Positions 22,001 to 35,000 of a DNA stretch of 64,000 nucleotides are shown one piece after another (position 1 is the stretch's first letter; the number at the start of each line of letters is the position of its first letter). The DNA comes from Crotalaria pallida. Taxonomy: Eukaryota > Streptophyta > Magnoliopsida > Fabales > Fabaceae. The translations under genes were made by a program, and so were the position numbers. A model generated the notes under the pieces. It did not search any database. It had not been told where the DNA came from and saw only the letters and a program-made list of their open reading frames with translations. The DNA is taken from the NCBI GenBank assembly GCA_037953625.1, contig CM075654.1, forward strand, positions 54,691,001-54,755,000. The letters run 5' to 3'.

Positions 22001-23944
22001 TTGAGCAGGGCTTGCTCCTCCACTAGCACTCAGCACAAAAATGTGTTTTTGAAAATAGATTTTTTTTTAAAAAAGGATTTATGAAAGGAAAATTTTATAA
22101 AGAGCGGAGAAAAGAAACAACAATTTTTTTTTAAAAAGAGTTTTTATGAAAACGACTTTCTGAAACAATTCTTTTGAAGGAATTCCTTTGGAATGGAAGT
22201 TTGAGGAAGGGCTGTAAAGACAATGTTTTGAATGTTGGTAAAAATAAAGTTTCGTGAGATTTTTTTGGAAATGAAAGTGTTGTAAAGATTTTTGAAAGAG
22301 TGTTTGTAGGAGATTTGAGAAATGAGGCTCCTTTTGGGAAGTTGTGAAATTGATATTATGAGAAGGATGGTAAAAAGGAAGATTGAGAGATGACGAGGTA
22401 ACTGGAAGGAGTGTTTGAGAAATGAGATGTGATTTAATTGAGGAACTCCCAGCTCTGAGGTACGTGTGTTTGTGAAAGTGCAAAGATAGTGGTCGGGACT
22501 CACTGAAGGGATGCACGAAGGGTGAGCCGACCAATAGGTTAATTAAATAAAATACTTTAAAAGACATTAACAACGAATACGGTGAGGTATGAGAGTGCGG
22601 AGTAGTGGAGAGGAAGGTACCCCGGATATCAGGGATATTCGGGTTGATGAATGCATTAGGGTAGGCTCGGACGGTAAAACGTCGTGTTGCCTTGAGTACT
22701 ATTCTGGGCGGAATGAATCCCACATGTGGCGTACTAACGTGGTAGGGACTGGGTCTAATGCCGTGGTAAGTTCCGCACCCGGGACCGGAATAGTGCTGTC
22801 ACCCCTATGGCAGTTCAGGAACAGTGAGAGGGACTGGAGTGGGGCATCTTGTTTGCCACTGCGAGGCAGTGTGCCATGTTATTGATATTGAGGCTGAGCC
22901 TCCTGGTCTGGGACCATTGGTGTTTGACAGCTGTCGTGCCCGCACGGTAAAGGTCATGTACTCCTGTTTGCTTCCAACTAGGTGGATGGATGGCCGAGGA
23001 GATGTAGGCTTGAAACGAGAGTGCTAACTACGAAAGAAACGCGTACCTCGAGGATCCTTTAACTCCCCTGATCATCGAGGGTTATAATTCAATAAAACAT
23101 TTTAAGAAGACAGTTATATGAGTGAGAGTTGAAAAGTGTGGGCAATAAGAAAAAGCTTGAGAATGGAAATGTGGAGAAGAGGGTGAGTTCTAGGAAAGAG
23201 GTTGGAAATGAGAGGGGAGGAGTATGAAGGAATAATGTAGAATATGAATAATGATGTTAGTTAGTATGTGTGCATGTCGTGTGTTGTATGTGTGTCCTGT
23301 TATCTTGCTTACCGTAATTCCACACCGTCGACGCTACGCGTCCGGAATGCTTACTCTCTCCTGTTCGTTGTTATATTGGTGCTGCTGATATCGCAACGGG
23401 CAGACGGAGCATCATGTGAAGATCATCACTTCAAATGAGTTGGAGCTGGAGCCCAACGTCAACGAGAAAGTAATGACAGAAGCGACTTCACTTCAGAGAT
23501 AAAGAAGGGACACAAGAAGAGGGGGAAGTTCCATCCGGTGGTCTTCACCAGAATAGCTTAGTGGAAGCGATAGAAGAAATTCCGTTTAAGTCATGTTTTG
23601 TGTCTTGAGTCAAGGATTACCAAGCAATGTGCCATTTATGTATATAGCTAGACTTAAATCTTGTTTTGAAAAGTGCATTAAGTTGGAAGGGAGACCAATG
23701 TAAAATTTTTAAAATCCGTTATGAGTTTTGATGTTCCCGAACCTAAATCATTTAAAAAAAAGGGGGGTTTTATGAAATGGACTGTTTGGTAACAACTTGG
23801 TTTTCAAAATAGGGTGCTAAGAACACTGAAGATTTTTATCACATCTTCCAAACACTTCCAAAATGTTTTACAAAAAAAAAAAATTGGCCTCAATTTTTGC
23901 AACTTTAAGTCAATATTTTGATTTACGAAAATCGGGCTGTTACA

Positions 23945-25156
23945 GAATGGTATCAGAGCTATGGTAATCCTTAGTGGCCTTAAGCATGGGCTTACATGCT
24001 TTGTTTGTGTGTGACTCTTTGTGTGTTTGCTAGTGTAAGGATAGGAATACAAGTTTAGGTTTTCATCCTTCTAGGATGCAAGACTTTGTGTGCCGCCTAA
24101 TGTCGGCCGAACCAGTTTCAAAAACCTGTTCGCCCCGTAGCTTGAGGAACGTAGATCAAGTGGGAAGTGGATAGATTCTAAGAAGGAGACCCCCTTGCCC
24201 CGGATATTTCGTCCGTGATTGTTAGACTCAGGTTTGTTACCCTTAGCGTGCCTTTTGTACCAAGATATTTAGTACCTTTAAGGATATAGTATATCCTCCT
24301 GGACCCCTGTGTTTGTTGAATTGATTCAACAAAATGGTCCTTATTATTAAAATTTGAATCTTTTCTTCATGAGCCCTTTCACCCACTCGCAGCCTCATTT
24401 GATATATTTGGAATTCCTTAGTCCAAATGGTGGAATTAGAAGTACCCTAGCTGCCCAAACCGTCCAGGCTCGGGCAATTAAAGGAGGATAAGCAGTTGAA
24501 ACCAAGTAAAGATACAAGGTCATAGTGGATCTAGTTATAAGATTGACCAAAGTTGGGGAGCCACAAGGAAGAAAAGAGGCGTATATTACCAGTTATTAGG
24601 AGGAAACCTTGAGGGAATTTGAGGACTAGAAATACCCTACACCTTGAACGGAGGATTAGAAAGTGAAAGTGATAGGTTTGTTTGTTAATTAAGGGAAATC
24701 CTAAGAACATGGTGAGGTGGTATGAGAAAGTGAGTAATCCCAAGTAGAAACAGAACCCCTTAAGTTAGAGAAGCTATAGACGAAAACCCTAGGGTTAGGA
24801 AAAGGACTAAGGGAAGGAGTGATTGTTGTGAGCTAGTGAGAACCTAAGCAGTAGGAAATAGTGAATGTCTAGTAATTATAAAGTAAGGTCCCATACTTTC
24901 GGAGATGTGTGAATTTCTGTCTGCTTGATTTTCCCTAAGTCCGTACGAGTGGTTGGACTTTTTGCGACGACAACCGGCTAAGGAAGCGACATCTTCATCG
25001 GTTAGTCCATTGGGCTCAACCCGACTCGACACGCTAGTGACGGTACACCTGGAAGCAGTTAAAGAGGAACACCAGACTGACATGAGAATGCTGTAACCCT
25101 GCTGCCTAATACACAACTTATTTCTCGGGGACGAGAAATCCTTAAGTTGGGGAGAC
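23945..25156 (+). mobile_element. array internal region 1 (1212 bp, non-coding)
   Basis: Primer-binding site TGGTATCAGAGCTA (23948-23961), then about 1.1 kb without recognisable protein. The pre-polypurine-tract hairpin is ATTTCTCG-GGGA-CGAGAAAT (25120-25139), and TTAAGTTGGGGAGAC runs up to the next LTR. A 106-codon minus-strand frame crosses into the LTR; it has no known domain and I do not accept it. Private base: GTACGAG near 24945, where internal regions 2 and 3 have GTACAAG. Confidence 0.88.
25120..25139 (+). other. pre-polypurine-tract hairpin, array internal region 1
   Basis: 8-bp perfect stem ATTTCTCG/CGAGAAAT with GGGA loop. Identical copies lie at 32033-32052 and 38949-38968. Compared with GAATTTCG/CGAAATTC at 10017-10036, the stem bases differ on both sides, so pairing is retained. 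Confidence 0.7.
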
Positions 25157-28100
25157 TGTAACATCCCTCAAAATCCTCAAATTGGTTGATTTCTAAAAGG
25201 AACTATTTTTTTTAAGAAAAGTATTTTCGAAAGAGTGTTTTCCTAAATGGTAAATGATTTTAAAGAGCGATTTCTCATAAATTAAAGATTAGGAGTTTTG
25301 AAATTTATTGTGAGAAAGTGATTGATTTTCCATGAATATGTGTTTGATATTCGATGCTACCCTTTATGCATGAGAAATTTATTCCCTATGTGTGTGCATA
25401 TGTGTATGTATGTAGTACCATGTGAATGAGATAATATGAGATGTGTATGTGATGGTGTGAGGTATATGTGTGCATGTGAGTGTGTATAAAACGTGGAAGT
25501 GAATGAGTGTGTGTGCATGTAGGTGTGTGATACGTGTAAGTGTGTGAGAATGCATGTGTATATATGTGTGTGCCGTAGGAATATGTGTGAGTGTGCCTAG
25601 AAATTTCCTAAACATAGAAAGCAAGCAACCAAGACCTAACCAAATGAACCAAGGTTTCTAACTAAGTCCTAACTAAGTGGAAGGAAACCCTAATGGAGTG
25701 CCAAAAGTCTTACCCCCTACGTAACCCCTAGAAGCCTAGTGTTCCCTACATTGTCCCCTTTTGAATTATACTAACTTCAACCCATGCAACAATAGAGATG
25801 GCCAAATTTACCCCTCCTCTAAAATCCCTTGGCCGAATTGCATGAGGGCTAAAATAGGGAACCATGAGTTGCTCCTATAAGTCTTGGCCTTTGATGCATT
25901 CCACTCACTTCTCATTTCCTCATTTCTTTCCTTCGCCCAAACACCAAGTCTAAGAGCCCATCAAACTCTTAGACTAAGGATTAGAAAATGGAAGTAGAAG
26001 GATAGAGAAAGAAGAAGAAGCCGTGAGTAGGAAAAGGAGTAGGAAGAAGGAGATCAAGCCATTAAACTTAGGAGTTCTTGAAGATCAAAGTGTTTAGAAG
26101 ACTTTTCTTCTTGGTATAAACCGAAGACCTTAGAAGCCTTAGAATTAGTCTTGATTTGTGACCTTGTAATTTTAACTCTTTTCCTCTCTTGCATGTTTAA
26201 TTTTATGCACTTATGTGTAATATTTCTTTTAACCATGGACTTTCAAGAACTCAAATTTGATTTGTAATAAGTTTGGTTATGTGTAATGATTCGGTTGGAA
26301 ATGTTTAGGTTAGATCTTGATATTTTCCATAGTTGATCCTTGTGTTTTTGAGTCAAATCTTGTGGATCTGGAGTTTTGTTTATGATCTTTGTGAAGTTTT
26401 AAGTTTACCCTCTTGCATGTTCAATTTTTGTGCTTAAAACCGTGGATCAATGAGTGTGTATGTGCTTATTTGTTCAATCAATGGTTGATCTAAAAGTGTT
26501 TCTTGATTTTTGGTCATGCATGTTACTTGAAAATGATTTTTATGGTTTTAAACTCTTGCATGTTTCGGTTCTGATTTAGTCTAGATGAAAGCTTTAACTT
26601 GTGTTTTGATCTTTGAATTCTTGTGTTGATCTTGAGTTTGTTTTGAGTTTTGTAAATGATTTTTGAATAAAAGGCTTTATGTTTCTTTAAGTGTGCCTCG
26701 GTTTCAACCTCTTTTTCATCTAAAATGATTTTAACCTTGATTGGTGTTATTATGTTTAATCTCAAGACTTGATCTACATGATTTAAGTGCATGCATGTTG
26801 ATCTTGAACTTTGAAAATTATTTTCATGTTTCTCTGAAAATTAAATTGAAAATATTTGTGCTAATGTGCGGTTCTTTCATGATTTGATGGAAAAGCTTAG
26901 AATTTAATCTTGCATGTGATTTTAAAACGAAAGGAACATGTTTTCTTGTAATCTATGCCTCGGTCTTAGAAGAAAACTAGGGAGATAAACTTTAAAACAA
27001 TTTTACTTGCATGAACATGACTTGATTTAAGTGTCTATCTTGTGCATGTCTCGGCTTTTAGAAGAAATAAGGGAGAACAAAGTGATTTTTCCTAAATTGA
27101 ACTATGTTCTATATTCCTATGTGATTCTTGATCTAGACAAGGTGTTATTTTGTGCTTGTTGTATTTGGTTGGTTTAGATTAAATCCATGCTTTTTATTTT
27201 GAAAGGACTTGGTATGTGCTCTATATTCTTGCATGATTTTGATTTGATTTGATTCAAGGAAAAATGAATTAAAGTTTGAGTATTTGCCATGATGAGCTCA
27301 CGGGTTCTGCTAATAAAAAGAAGAACTAATTGCATGAATTTTTGTATGTTAGAGGATGTATGAATCATGTTTGGATTTGTGAGATTTTCGGTCTATGCAT
27401 GTTACACTAATGGATTAAGGATAGGTTTTATGCATAAGTTGGATTATGTGTATGCATTCGGTTTAAGAGTCTATGCATATTAATGAGGTCAGAACTTAGG
27501 GATAATGCATGTATTTTGTAAAATGATTGATTAGGAGTAAGTGTTGTGACTATGAGTACGGTTTGTGTGCTTAAGTGTGCTTAAGTGGTTTTGTTTTTGA
27601 AATGATTTACGTGTATGCATTCGGTTGGTGAGTGTAAGTATACCTAAATGTTTTTGTTTTATAAAAATGAAAGCAATTAAATTAAGTGTTTATGTAATCA
27701 AAGTGTGTGCTATCTGTGTGTGTATATGTTTGGTTTGAAATTTATCTGGCTTGATTTGTGAAATAACGTTGTGATTTACTCTGCGATAAAAACTTAAATT
27801 CTCAAAGTGTTAACATTAAACTAAAGAGGTACTTGAAAATAAAATGAGCTTTTGCGATGTTTTCGAATTTTATTTAATTGATTTTTTTTGTGTGAAACAT
27901 GTCCTTGCTGCCCAAGTTCATTAAAAGTTGTTTCTGATGCTTTAAATTGAGTTCATGAGACTCAAGGTTTGGTTTTCAAAAGTAAGTTGATTTTGAGAAA
28001 ACCCGGATTGAAACCGGTGAAATTTTCGGTGTTTTTGAAATAGGTTCAGGTGCTGTCCAAGACGGGCCAGCCACCTAGCCTATCAATTTAAGTGGTTTAT

Positions 28101-30857
28101 TTAATGTTTTCGAATGATTTTGAAGTATTTAAAATCTTAACAAACGATTGAAATTGTTTTAAGAAAATAATCATGTTTTAAGATTTCCAACGAGGAATGA
28201 AAAACGTTTTGAGCTAAGGAAAGTTTCTCTTAAAACAAGTTAATAACGGAAATGTGTTTTAACTAATTCGAGGAACGTTACAGACGAGGGACTAAGGCAG
28301 TGGCAGCAACCAAGCTCAGAAGAGACTGTGTTCATCGGATAGCTGGACCTCAGGTGAGAGAGAAGCTTTCCCTAAGACACGTGGTAGCTAGGTGATTTAT
28401 TAGGACGTTCCGCATCATCTCAAAGATCGGAACTAAGTGGTTGGCGTCAGTAGTATAAGTGGCGATTGTTTGCCTTGTGTGGCCACTTATATGAAGGTGA
28501 CAAGGACCACAAGGCTATTGTGTGATGTTGTGTGTGATAGCATGCTTGGTTATTTATTTGTTTATATGTATTGATGCTTATGATTATGATGAGTAAATGG
28601 TTGTGGATGTGTGAGAATGAGAACGAATTGAGAGTGATGGCATAATAATAAAAGAGGGATGATGAAAGGATAAGTGGTTGAGATGGAGAGTAATGGTGCA
28701 ATGGAGAAAAGAATAATGATAAGGAATATGAGACCGATTGAAAGAGGAGAAATAAGAATTGATTTGGAAAAATATATTGAAAGTGAGAATGGGAACGAGC
28801 CAGAGCTGGGGAGAGTGATGTGAATTGTTGGAAGGGAAATGGACTGACTTGAGCCGAGCTCCTCCGTCCTCGGCTTTAGTCTGGGAGCTAGTGTTGAGCT
28901 GGGCTTGCTCCTCCACTAGCACTCAGCACAAAAATGTGTTTTTGAAAAGAGTTTTGAAAATAGATTTTTTTTTAAAAAGGATTTATGAAAGGAAAATTTT
29001 ATAAAGAGCGGAGAAAAGAAACAACAATTTTTTTTTAAAAAGAGTTTTTATGAAAACGACTTTCTGAAACAATTCTTTTGAAGGAATTCCTTTGGAATGG
29101 AAGTTTGAGGAAGGGCTGTAAAGACAATGTTTTGAATGTTGGTAAAAATAAAGTTTCGTGAGAGTTTTTGGGAAATGAAAGTGTTGTAAAGATTTTTGAA
29201 AGAGTGTTTGTAGGAGATTTGAGAAATGAGGTTCCTTTTGGGAAGTTGTGAAATTGATATTTTGAGAAGGATGGTAAAAAGGAAGATTGAGAGATGACGA
29301 GGTAACTGGAAGGAGTGTTTGAGAAATGAGATGTGATTTAATTGAGGAACTCCCAGCTCTGAGCTACGTGTGTTTGTGAAAGTGCAAAGATAGTGGTCGG
29401 GACTCACTGAAGGGATGCACGAAGGGTGAGCCGACCAATAGGTTAATTAAATAAAATACTTTAAAAGACATTAACAACGAATACGGTGAGGTATGAGAGT
29501 GCGGAGTAGTGGAGAGGAAGGTACCCCGGATATCAGGGATATTCGGGTTGATGAATGCATTAGGGTAGGCTCGGACGGTAAAACGTCGCGTTGCCTTGAG
29601 TACTATTCTGGGCGGAATGAATCCCACATGTGGCGTACTAACGTGGTAGGGACTGGGTCTAATGCCGTGGTAAGTTCCGCACCCGGGACCGGAATAGTGC
29701 TGTCACCCCTATGGCAGTTCAGGAACAGTGAGAGGGACTGGAGTGGGGCATCTTGTTTGCCACTGCGAGGCAGTGTGCCATGTTATTGATATTGAGGCTG
29801 AGCCTCCTGGTCTGGGACCATTGGTGTTTGACATCTGTCGTGCCCGCACGGTAAAGGTTCTGTACTCCTGTTTGCTTCCGACTAGGTGGATGGCTGGCCG
29901 AGGAGATGTAAGCTTGAAACGAGAGTGCTAACTACGAAAGAAACGCGTACCTCGAGGATCCTTTAACTCCCCTGATCATCGAGGGTTATAATTCAATAAA
30001 ACATTTTAAGAAGAGAGTTATATGAGTGAGAGTTGAAAAGTGTGGGCAATAAGAAAAAGCTTGAGAATGGAAATGTGGAGAAGAGGGTGAGTTCTAGGAA
30101 AGAGGTTGGAAATGAGAGGGGAGGAGTATGAAGGAATAATGTAGAATATGAATAATGATGATAGTATGTTGCTTGTTAGTATATGTGCATGTCGTGTGTT
30201 GTATGTGTGTCCTATTATCTTGCTTACCGTAATTCCATACCGTCGACGCTACGCGTCCGGAATGCTTACTCTCTCCTGTTCGTTGTTATATTGGCGCTGC
30301 TGATATCGCAACGGGCAGACGGAGCATCATGTGAAGATCATCACTTCAAATGAGTTGGAGCTGGAGCCCAACGTCAACGAGAAAGTAATGACAGAAGCGA
30401 CTTCACTTCAGAGATATAGAAGGGACACAAGAAGAGGGGGAAGTTTCATCCGGTGGTCTTCACCAGAATAGCATAGTGGAAGCGATAGAAGAAATTCCGT
30501 TTAAGTCATGTTTTTTGTCTTGAGTCAAGGATTTCCAAACAATGTGCCATTTATGTATATAGCTAGACTTAAATCTTGTTTTGAAAAGTGCATTAAGTTG
30601 GAAGGGAGACCAATGTAAAATTTTTAAAATCCGTTATGAGTTTTGATGTTCCCGAACCTAAATCATTTAAACAAAGGGGGTTTTATTAAATGGATTGTTT
30701 GGTAACAACTTGGTTTTCAAAATAGGGTGCTGAGAACACTGAAGATTTTTATCACATCTTCCAAACACTTCCAAAATGTTTTACAAAAAAAAAAAATTGG
30801 CCTCAATTTTTGCAACTTTAAGTCAATATTTTGATTTACGAAAATCGGGCTGTTACA
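25157..30857 (+). repeat. array LTR 2 (5701 bp)
   Basis: Full-length copy with TATAAG at 25876-25881 and hairpin at 25947-25975. Private changes include a 12-bp insertion near 26480 (CAATGGTTGATC region) and loss of 11 bp near 27757. At several sites between 27270 and 27500 it agrees with LTR 4 against LTRs 1 and 3. Confidence 0.92.
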
Positions 30858-32069
30858 GAATGGTATCAGAGCTATGGTAATCCTTAGTGGCCTTAAGCAT
30901 GGGCTTACATGCTTTGTTTGTGTGTGACTCTTTGTGTGTTTGCTAGTGTAAGGATAGGAATACAAGTTTAGGTTTTCATCCTTCTAGGATGCAAGACTTT
31001 TTGTGCCGCCTAATGTCGGCCGAACCAGTTTCAAAAACCTGTTCGCCCCGTAGCTTGAGGAACGTAGATAAGGTGGGAAGTGGATAGATTCTATGAAGGA
31101 GACCCCCTTGCCCCGGATATTTCGTCCGTGATTGTTAGACTCAGGTTTGTTACCCTTAGCGTGCCTTTTGTACCAAGATATTTAGTACCTTTAAGGATAT
31201 AGTATATCCTCCTGGACCCCTGTGTTTGTTGAATTGCTTCAACAAAATGGTCCTTATTATTAAAATTTGAATCTTTTCTTCATGAGCCCTTTCACCCACT
31301 CGCAGCCTCATTTGATATATTTGGAATTCCTTAGTCCAAATGGTGGAATTAGAAGTACCCTAGCTGCCCAAACCGTCCAGGCTCGGGCAATTAAAGGAGG
31401 ATAAGCAGTTGAAACCAAGTAAAGATACAAGGTCATAGTGGATCTAGTTATAAGATTGACCAAAGTTGGGGAGCCACAAGGAAGAAAAGAGGCGTATATT
31501 ACCAGTTATTAGGAGGAAACCTTGAGGGAATTTGAGGACTAGAAATACCCTACACCTTGAACGGAGGATTAGAAAGTGAAAGTGATAGGTTTGTTTGTTA
31601 ATTAAGGGAAATCCTAAGAACATGGTGAGGTGGTATGAGAAAGTGAGTAATCCCAAGTAGAAACAGAACCCCTTAAGTTAGAGAAGCTATAGACGAAAAC
31701 CCTAGGGTTAGGAAAAGGACTAAGGGAAGGAGTGATTGTTGTGAGCTAGTGAGAACCTAAGCAGTAGGAAATAGTGAATGTCTAGGAATTATAAAGTAAG
31801 GTCCCATACTTTCGGAGATGTGTGAATTTCTGTCTGCTTGATTTTCCCTAAGTCCGTACAAGTGGTTGGACTTTTTGCGACGACAACCGGCTAAGGAAGC
31901 GACATCTTCATCGGTTAGTCCATTGGGCTCAACCCGACTCGACACGCTAGTGACGGTACACCTGGAAGCAGTTAAAGAGGAACACCAGACTGACATGAGA
32001 ATGCTGTAACCCTGCTGCCTAATACACAACTTATTTCTCGGGGACGAGAAATCCTTAAGTTGGGGAGAC
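30858..32069 (+). mobile_element. array internal region 2 (1212 bp, non-coding)
   Basis: Same layout and exact length as internal region 1. Primer-binding site 30861-30874, hairpin 32033-32052, polypurine stretch to 32069. It shares TTGCTTCAAC (about 31235) with internal region 3, where region 1 has TTGATTCAAC. Confidence 0.9.
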
Positions 32070-35000
32070 TGTAACATCCCTCAAAATCCTCAAATTGGTT
32101 GATTTCTAAAAGGAACTATTTTTTTTTAAGAAAAGTATTTTTGAAAGAGTGTTTTCCTAAATGGTAAATGATTTTAAAGAGCGATTTCTCATAAAGTAAA
32201 GATTAGGAGTTTTGAAATTTATTGTGAGAAAGTGATTGATTTTCCATGAATATGTGTTTGATATTCGATGCTACCCTTTATGCATGAGAAATTTATTCCC
32301 TATGTGTGTGCATATGTGTATGTATGTAGTACCATGTGAATGAGATAATATGAGATGTGTATGTGATGGTGTGAGGTATATGTGTGCATGTGAGTGTGTA
32401 TAAAACGTGGAAGTGAATGAGTGTGTGTGCATGTAGGTGTGTGATACGTGTAAGTGTGTGAGAATGCATGTGTATATATGTGTGTGCCGTAGGAATATGT
32501 GTGAGTGTGCCTAGAAATTTCCTAAACATAGAAAGCAAGCAACCAAGACCTAACCAAATGAACCAAGGTTTCTAACTAAGTCCTAACTAAGTGGAAGGAA
32601 ACCCTAATGGAGTGCCAAAAGTCTTACCCCCTAAGTAACCCCTAGAAGCCTAGTGTTCCCTACATTGTCCCCTTTTGAATTATACTAACTTCCACCCATG
32701 CAACAATAGAGATGGCCAAATTTACCCCTCCTCTAAAATCCCTTGGCCGAATTGCATGAGGGCTAAAATAGGAAACCATGAGTTGCTCCTATAAGTCTGG
32801 GCCTTTGATGCATTCCACTCACTTCTCATTTCCTCATTTCTTTCCTTCACCCAAACACCAAGTCTAAGAGCCCATCAAACTCTTAGACTAAGGATTAGAA
32901 AATGGAAGTAGAAGGATAGAGAAAGAAGAAGAAGCCGTGAGTAGGAAAAGGAGTAGGAAGAAGGAGATCAAGCCATTAAACTTAGGAGTTCTTGAAGATC
33001 AAAGTGTTTAGAAGACTTTTCTTCTTGGTATAAACCGAAGACCTTAGAAGCCTTAGAATTAGTCTTGATTTGTGACCTTGTAATTTTAACTCTTTTCTTC
33101 TCTTGCATGTTTAATTTTGTGCACTTATGTGTAATATTTCTTTTAACCATGGACTTTCAAGAACTCAAATTTGATTTGTAATAAGTTTGGTTATGTGTGA
33201 TAATTCGGTTGGAAATGTTTAGGTTAGATCTTGATATTTTCCATAGTTGATCCTTGTGTTTTTGAGTCAAATCTTGTGGATCCGGAGTTTTGTTCATTAT
33301 CTTTGTGAAGTTTTAAGTTTACCCTCTTGCATGTTCAATTTTTGTGCTTAAAACCGTGGATCAATGAGTGTGTATGTGCTTATTTGTTCAATCTAAAAGT
33401 GTTTCTTGATTTTTGGTCATGCATGTTACTTGAAAATGATTTTTATGGTTTTAAACTCTTGCATGTTTCGATTCTGATTTAGTCTAGATGAAAGCTTTAA
33501 CTTGTGTTTTGATCTTTGAATTCTTGTGTTGATCTTGAGTTTGTTTTGAGTTTTGTAAATGAATTTTGAATAAAAGCCTTTATGTTTCTTTAAGTGTGCC
33601 TCGGTTTCAACCTCTTTTTCATCTAAAATGATTTTAACCTTGATTGGTGTTATTATGTTTAATCTCAAGACTTGATCTACATGATTTAAGTGCATGCATG
33701 TTGATCTCGAACTTTGAAAATTATTTTCATGTTTCTCTGAAAATTAAATTGAAAATATTTGTGCTAATGTGCAGTTCTTTCATGATTTGATGGAAAAGCT
33801 TAGAATTTAATCTTGCATGTGATTTTAAAACGAAAGGAACATGTTTTCTTGTAATCTATGCCTCGGTCTTAGAAGAAAACTAGGGAGATAAACTTTAAAA
33901 CAATTTTACTTGCATGAACATGACTTGATTTAAGTGTCTATCTTGTGCATGTCTCGGCTTTTAGAAGAAATAAGGGAGAACAAAGTGATTTTTCCTAAAT
34001 TGAATTATGTTCTATATTCCTATGTGATTCTTGATCTAGACTAGGTGTTATTTTGTGCATGTTGTATTTGGTTGGTTTAGATTAAATCCATGCTTTTTAT
34101 TTTGAAAGGACTTGGTATGTGCTCTATATTCTTGCATGATTTTGATTTGATTTGATTCAAGGAAAAATGAATTAAACTTTGAGTATTTGCCATGATGAGC
34201 TCACGGGTTCTGCTAATAAAAAGAAGAACTAATTGCAAGAATTTTTGTATGTTAGAGGATGTATGAATCATGTTTGGATTTGTGAGATTTTCGGTTTATG
34301 CATGTTACACTAATGGATTAAGGATAGGTTTTATGCATAAGTTGGATTATGTGTATGCATTCGGTATAAGAGTCTATGCATATTAATGAGGTCAGAACTT
34401 ATGGATAATGCATGTATTTTGTAAAATGATTGATTAGGAGTAAGTGTTGTGACTATGTGTACGGTTTGTGTGCTTAAGTGTGCTTAAGTGGTTTTGTTTT
34501 TGAAATGATTTACGTGTATGCATTCGGTTGGTGAGTGTAAGTATACCTAAATGTTTTTGTTTTATAAAAATGAAAGCAATTAAATTAAGTGTTTATGTAA
34601 TCAAAGTGTGTGCTATCTGTGTGTGTATATGTTTGGTTTGAAATTTATCTGGCTTGATTTATTTGAGTTTGTGAAATAACGTTGTGATTTACTCTGCGAT
34701 AAAAACTTAAATTCTCAAAGTGTTAACATTAAACTAAAGAGGTACTTGAAAATAAAATGAGCTTTTGCGATGTTTTCGAATTTTATTTAATTGATTTTTT
34801 TTTTGTGTGAAACATGTCCTTGCTGCCCAAGTTCATTAAAAGTTGTTTCTGATGCTTTAAATTGAGTTCATGAGACTCAAGGTTTGGTTTTCAAAAGTAA
34901 GTTGATTTTGAGAAAACCCGGATTGAAACCGGTGAAATTTTCGGTGTTTTTGAAATAGGTTCAGGTGCTGTCCAAGACGGGCCAGCCACCTAGCCTATCA

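Larger units (their letters stand above)
18263..23944 (+). repeat. array LTR 1 (5682 bp)
   Basis: Outer left LTR. It contains a GT-rich U3 stretch (18490-18715), a TATA-like TATAAG (18983-18988), the leader hairpin (19054-19082), a long AT-rich part with recurring CTTGCATG words, an internal inverted copy of the LTR end (ACGTTACA ending 21388), a block shared with the 52463 LTR (CAGGTGAGAGAG, about 21458), and a GC-richer block with GTCGACGCTACGCGTCCGG (about 23328). Private differences include loss of ~11 bp near 22050 and a shortened ATGATGTTAG segment near 23252. Small conserved ORFs on both strands look non-coding. Confidence 0.9.

Noticed and set aside
22079..22723. 214-codon minus-strand ORF in array LTR 1, with shorter versions in the other LTRs
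   Set aside because: In the other copies the frame is broken into 87 and 119 codons or fused differently by indels; the composition reflects AT-rich purine/pyrimidine bias and I recognise no domain.
22589..22885. 98-codon plus-strand ORF repeated at 29493 and 43131
   Set aside because: Repeated only because the LTR is repeated; LTR 3 has lost it, and the antisense frame is equally open. No domain, no start context.
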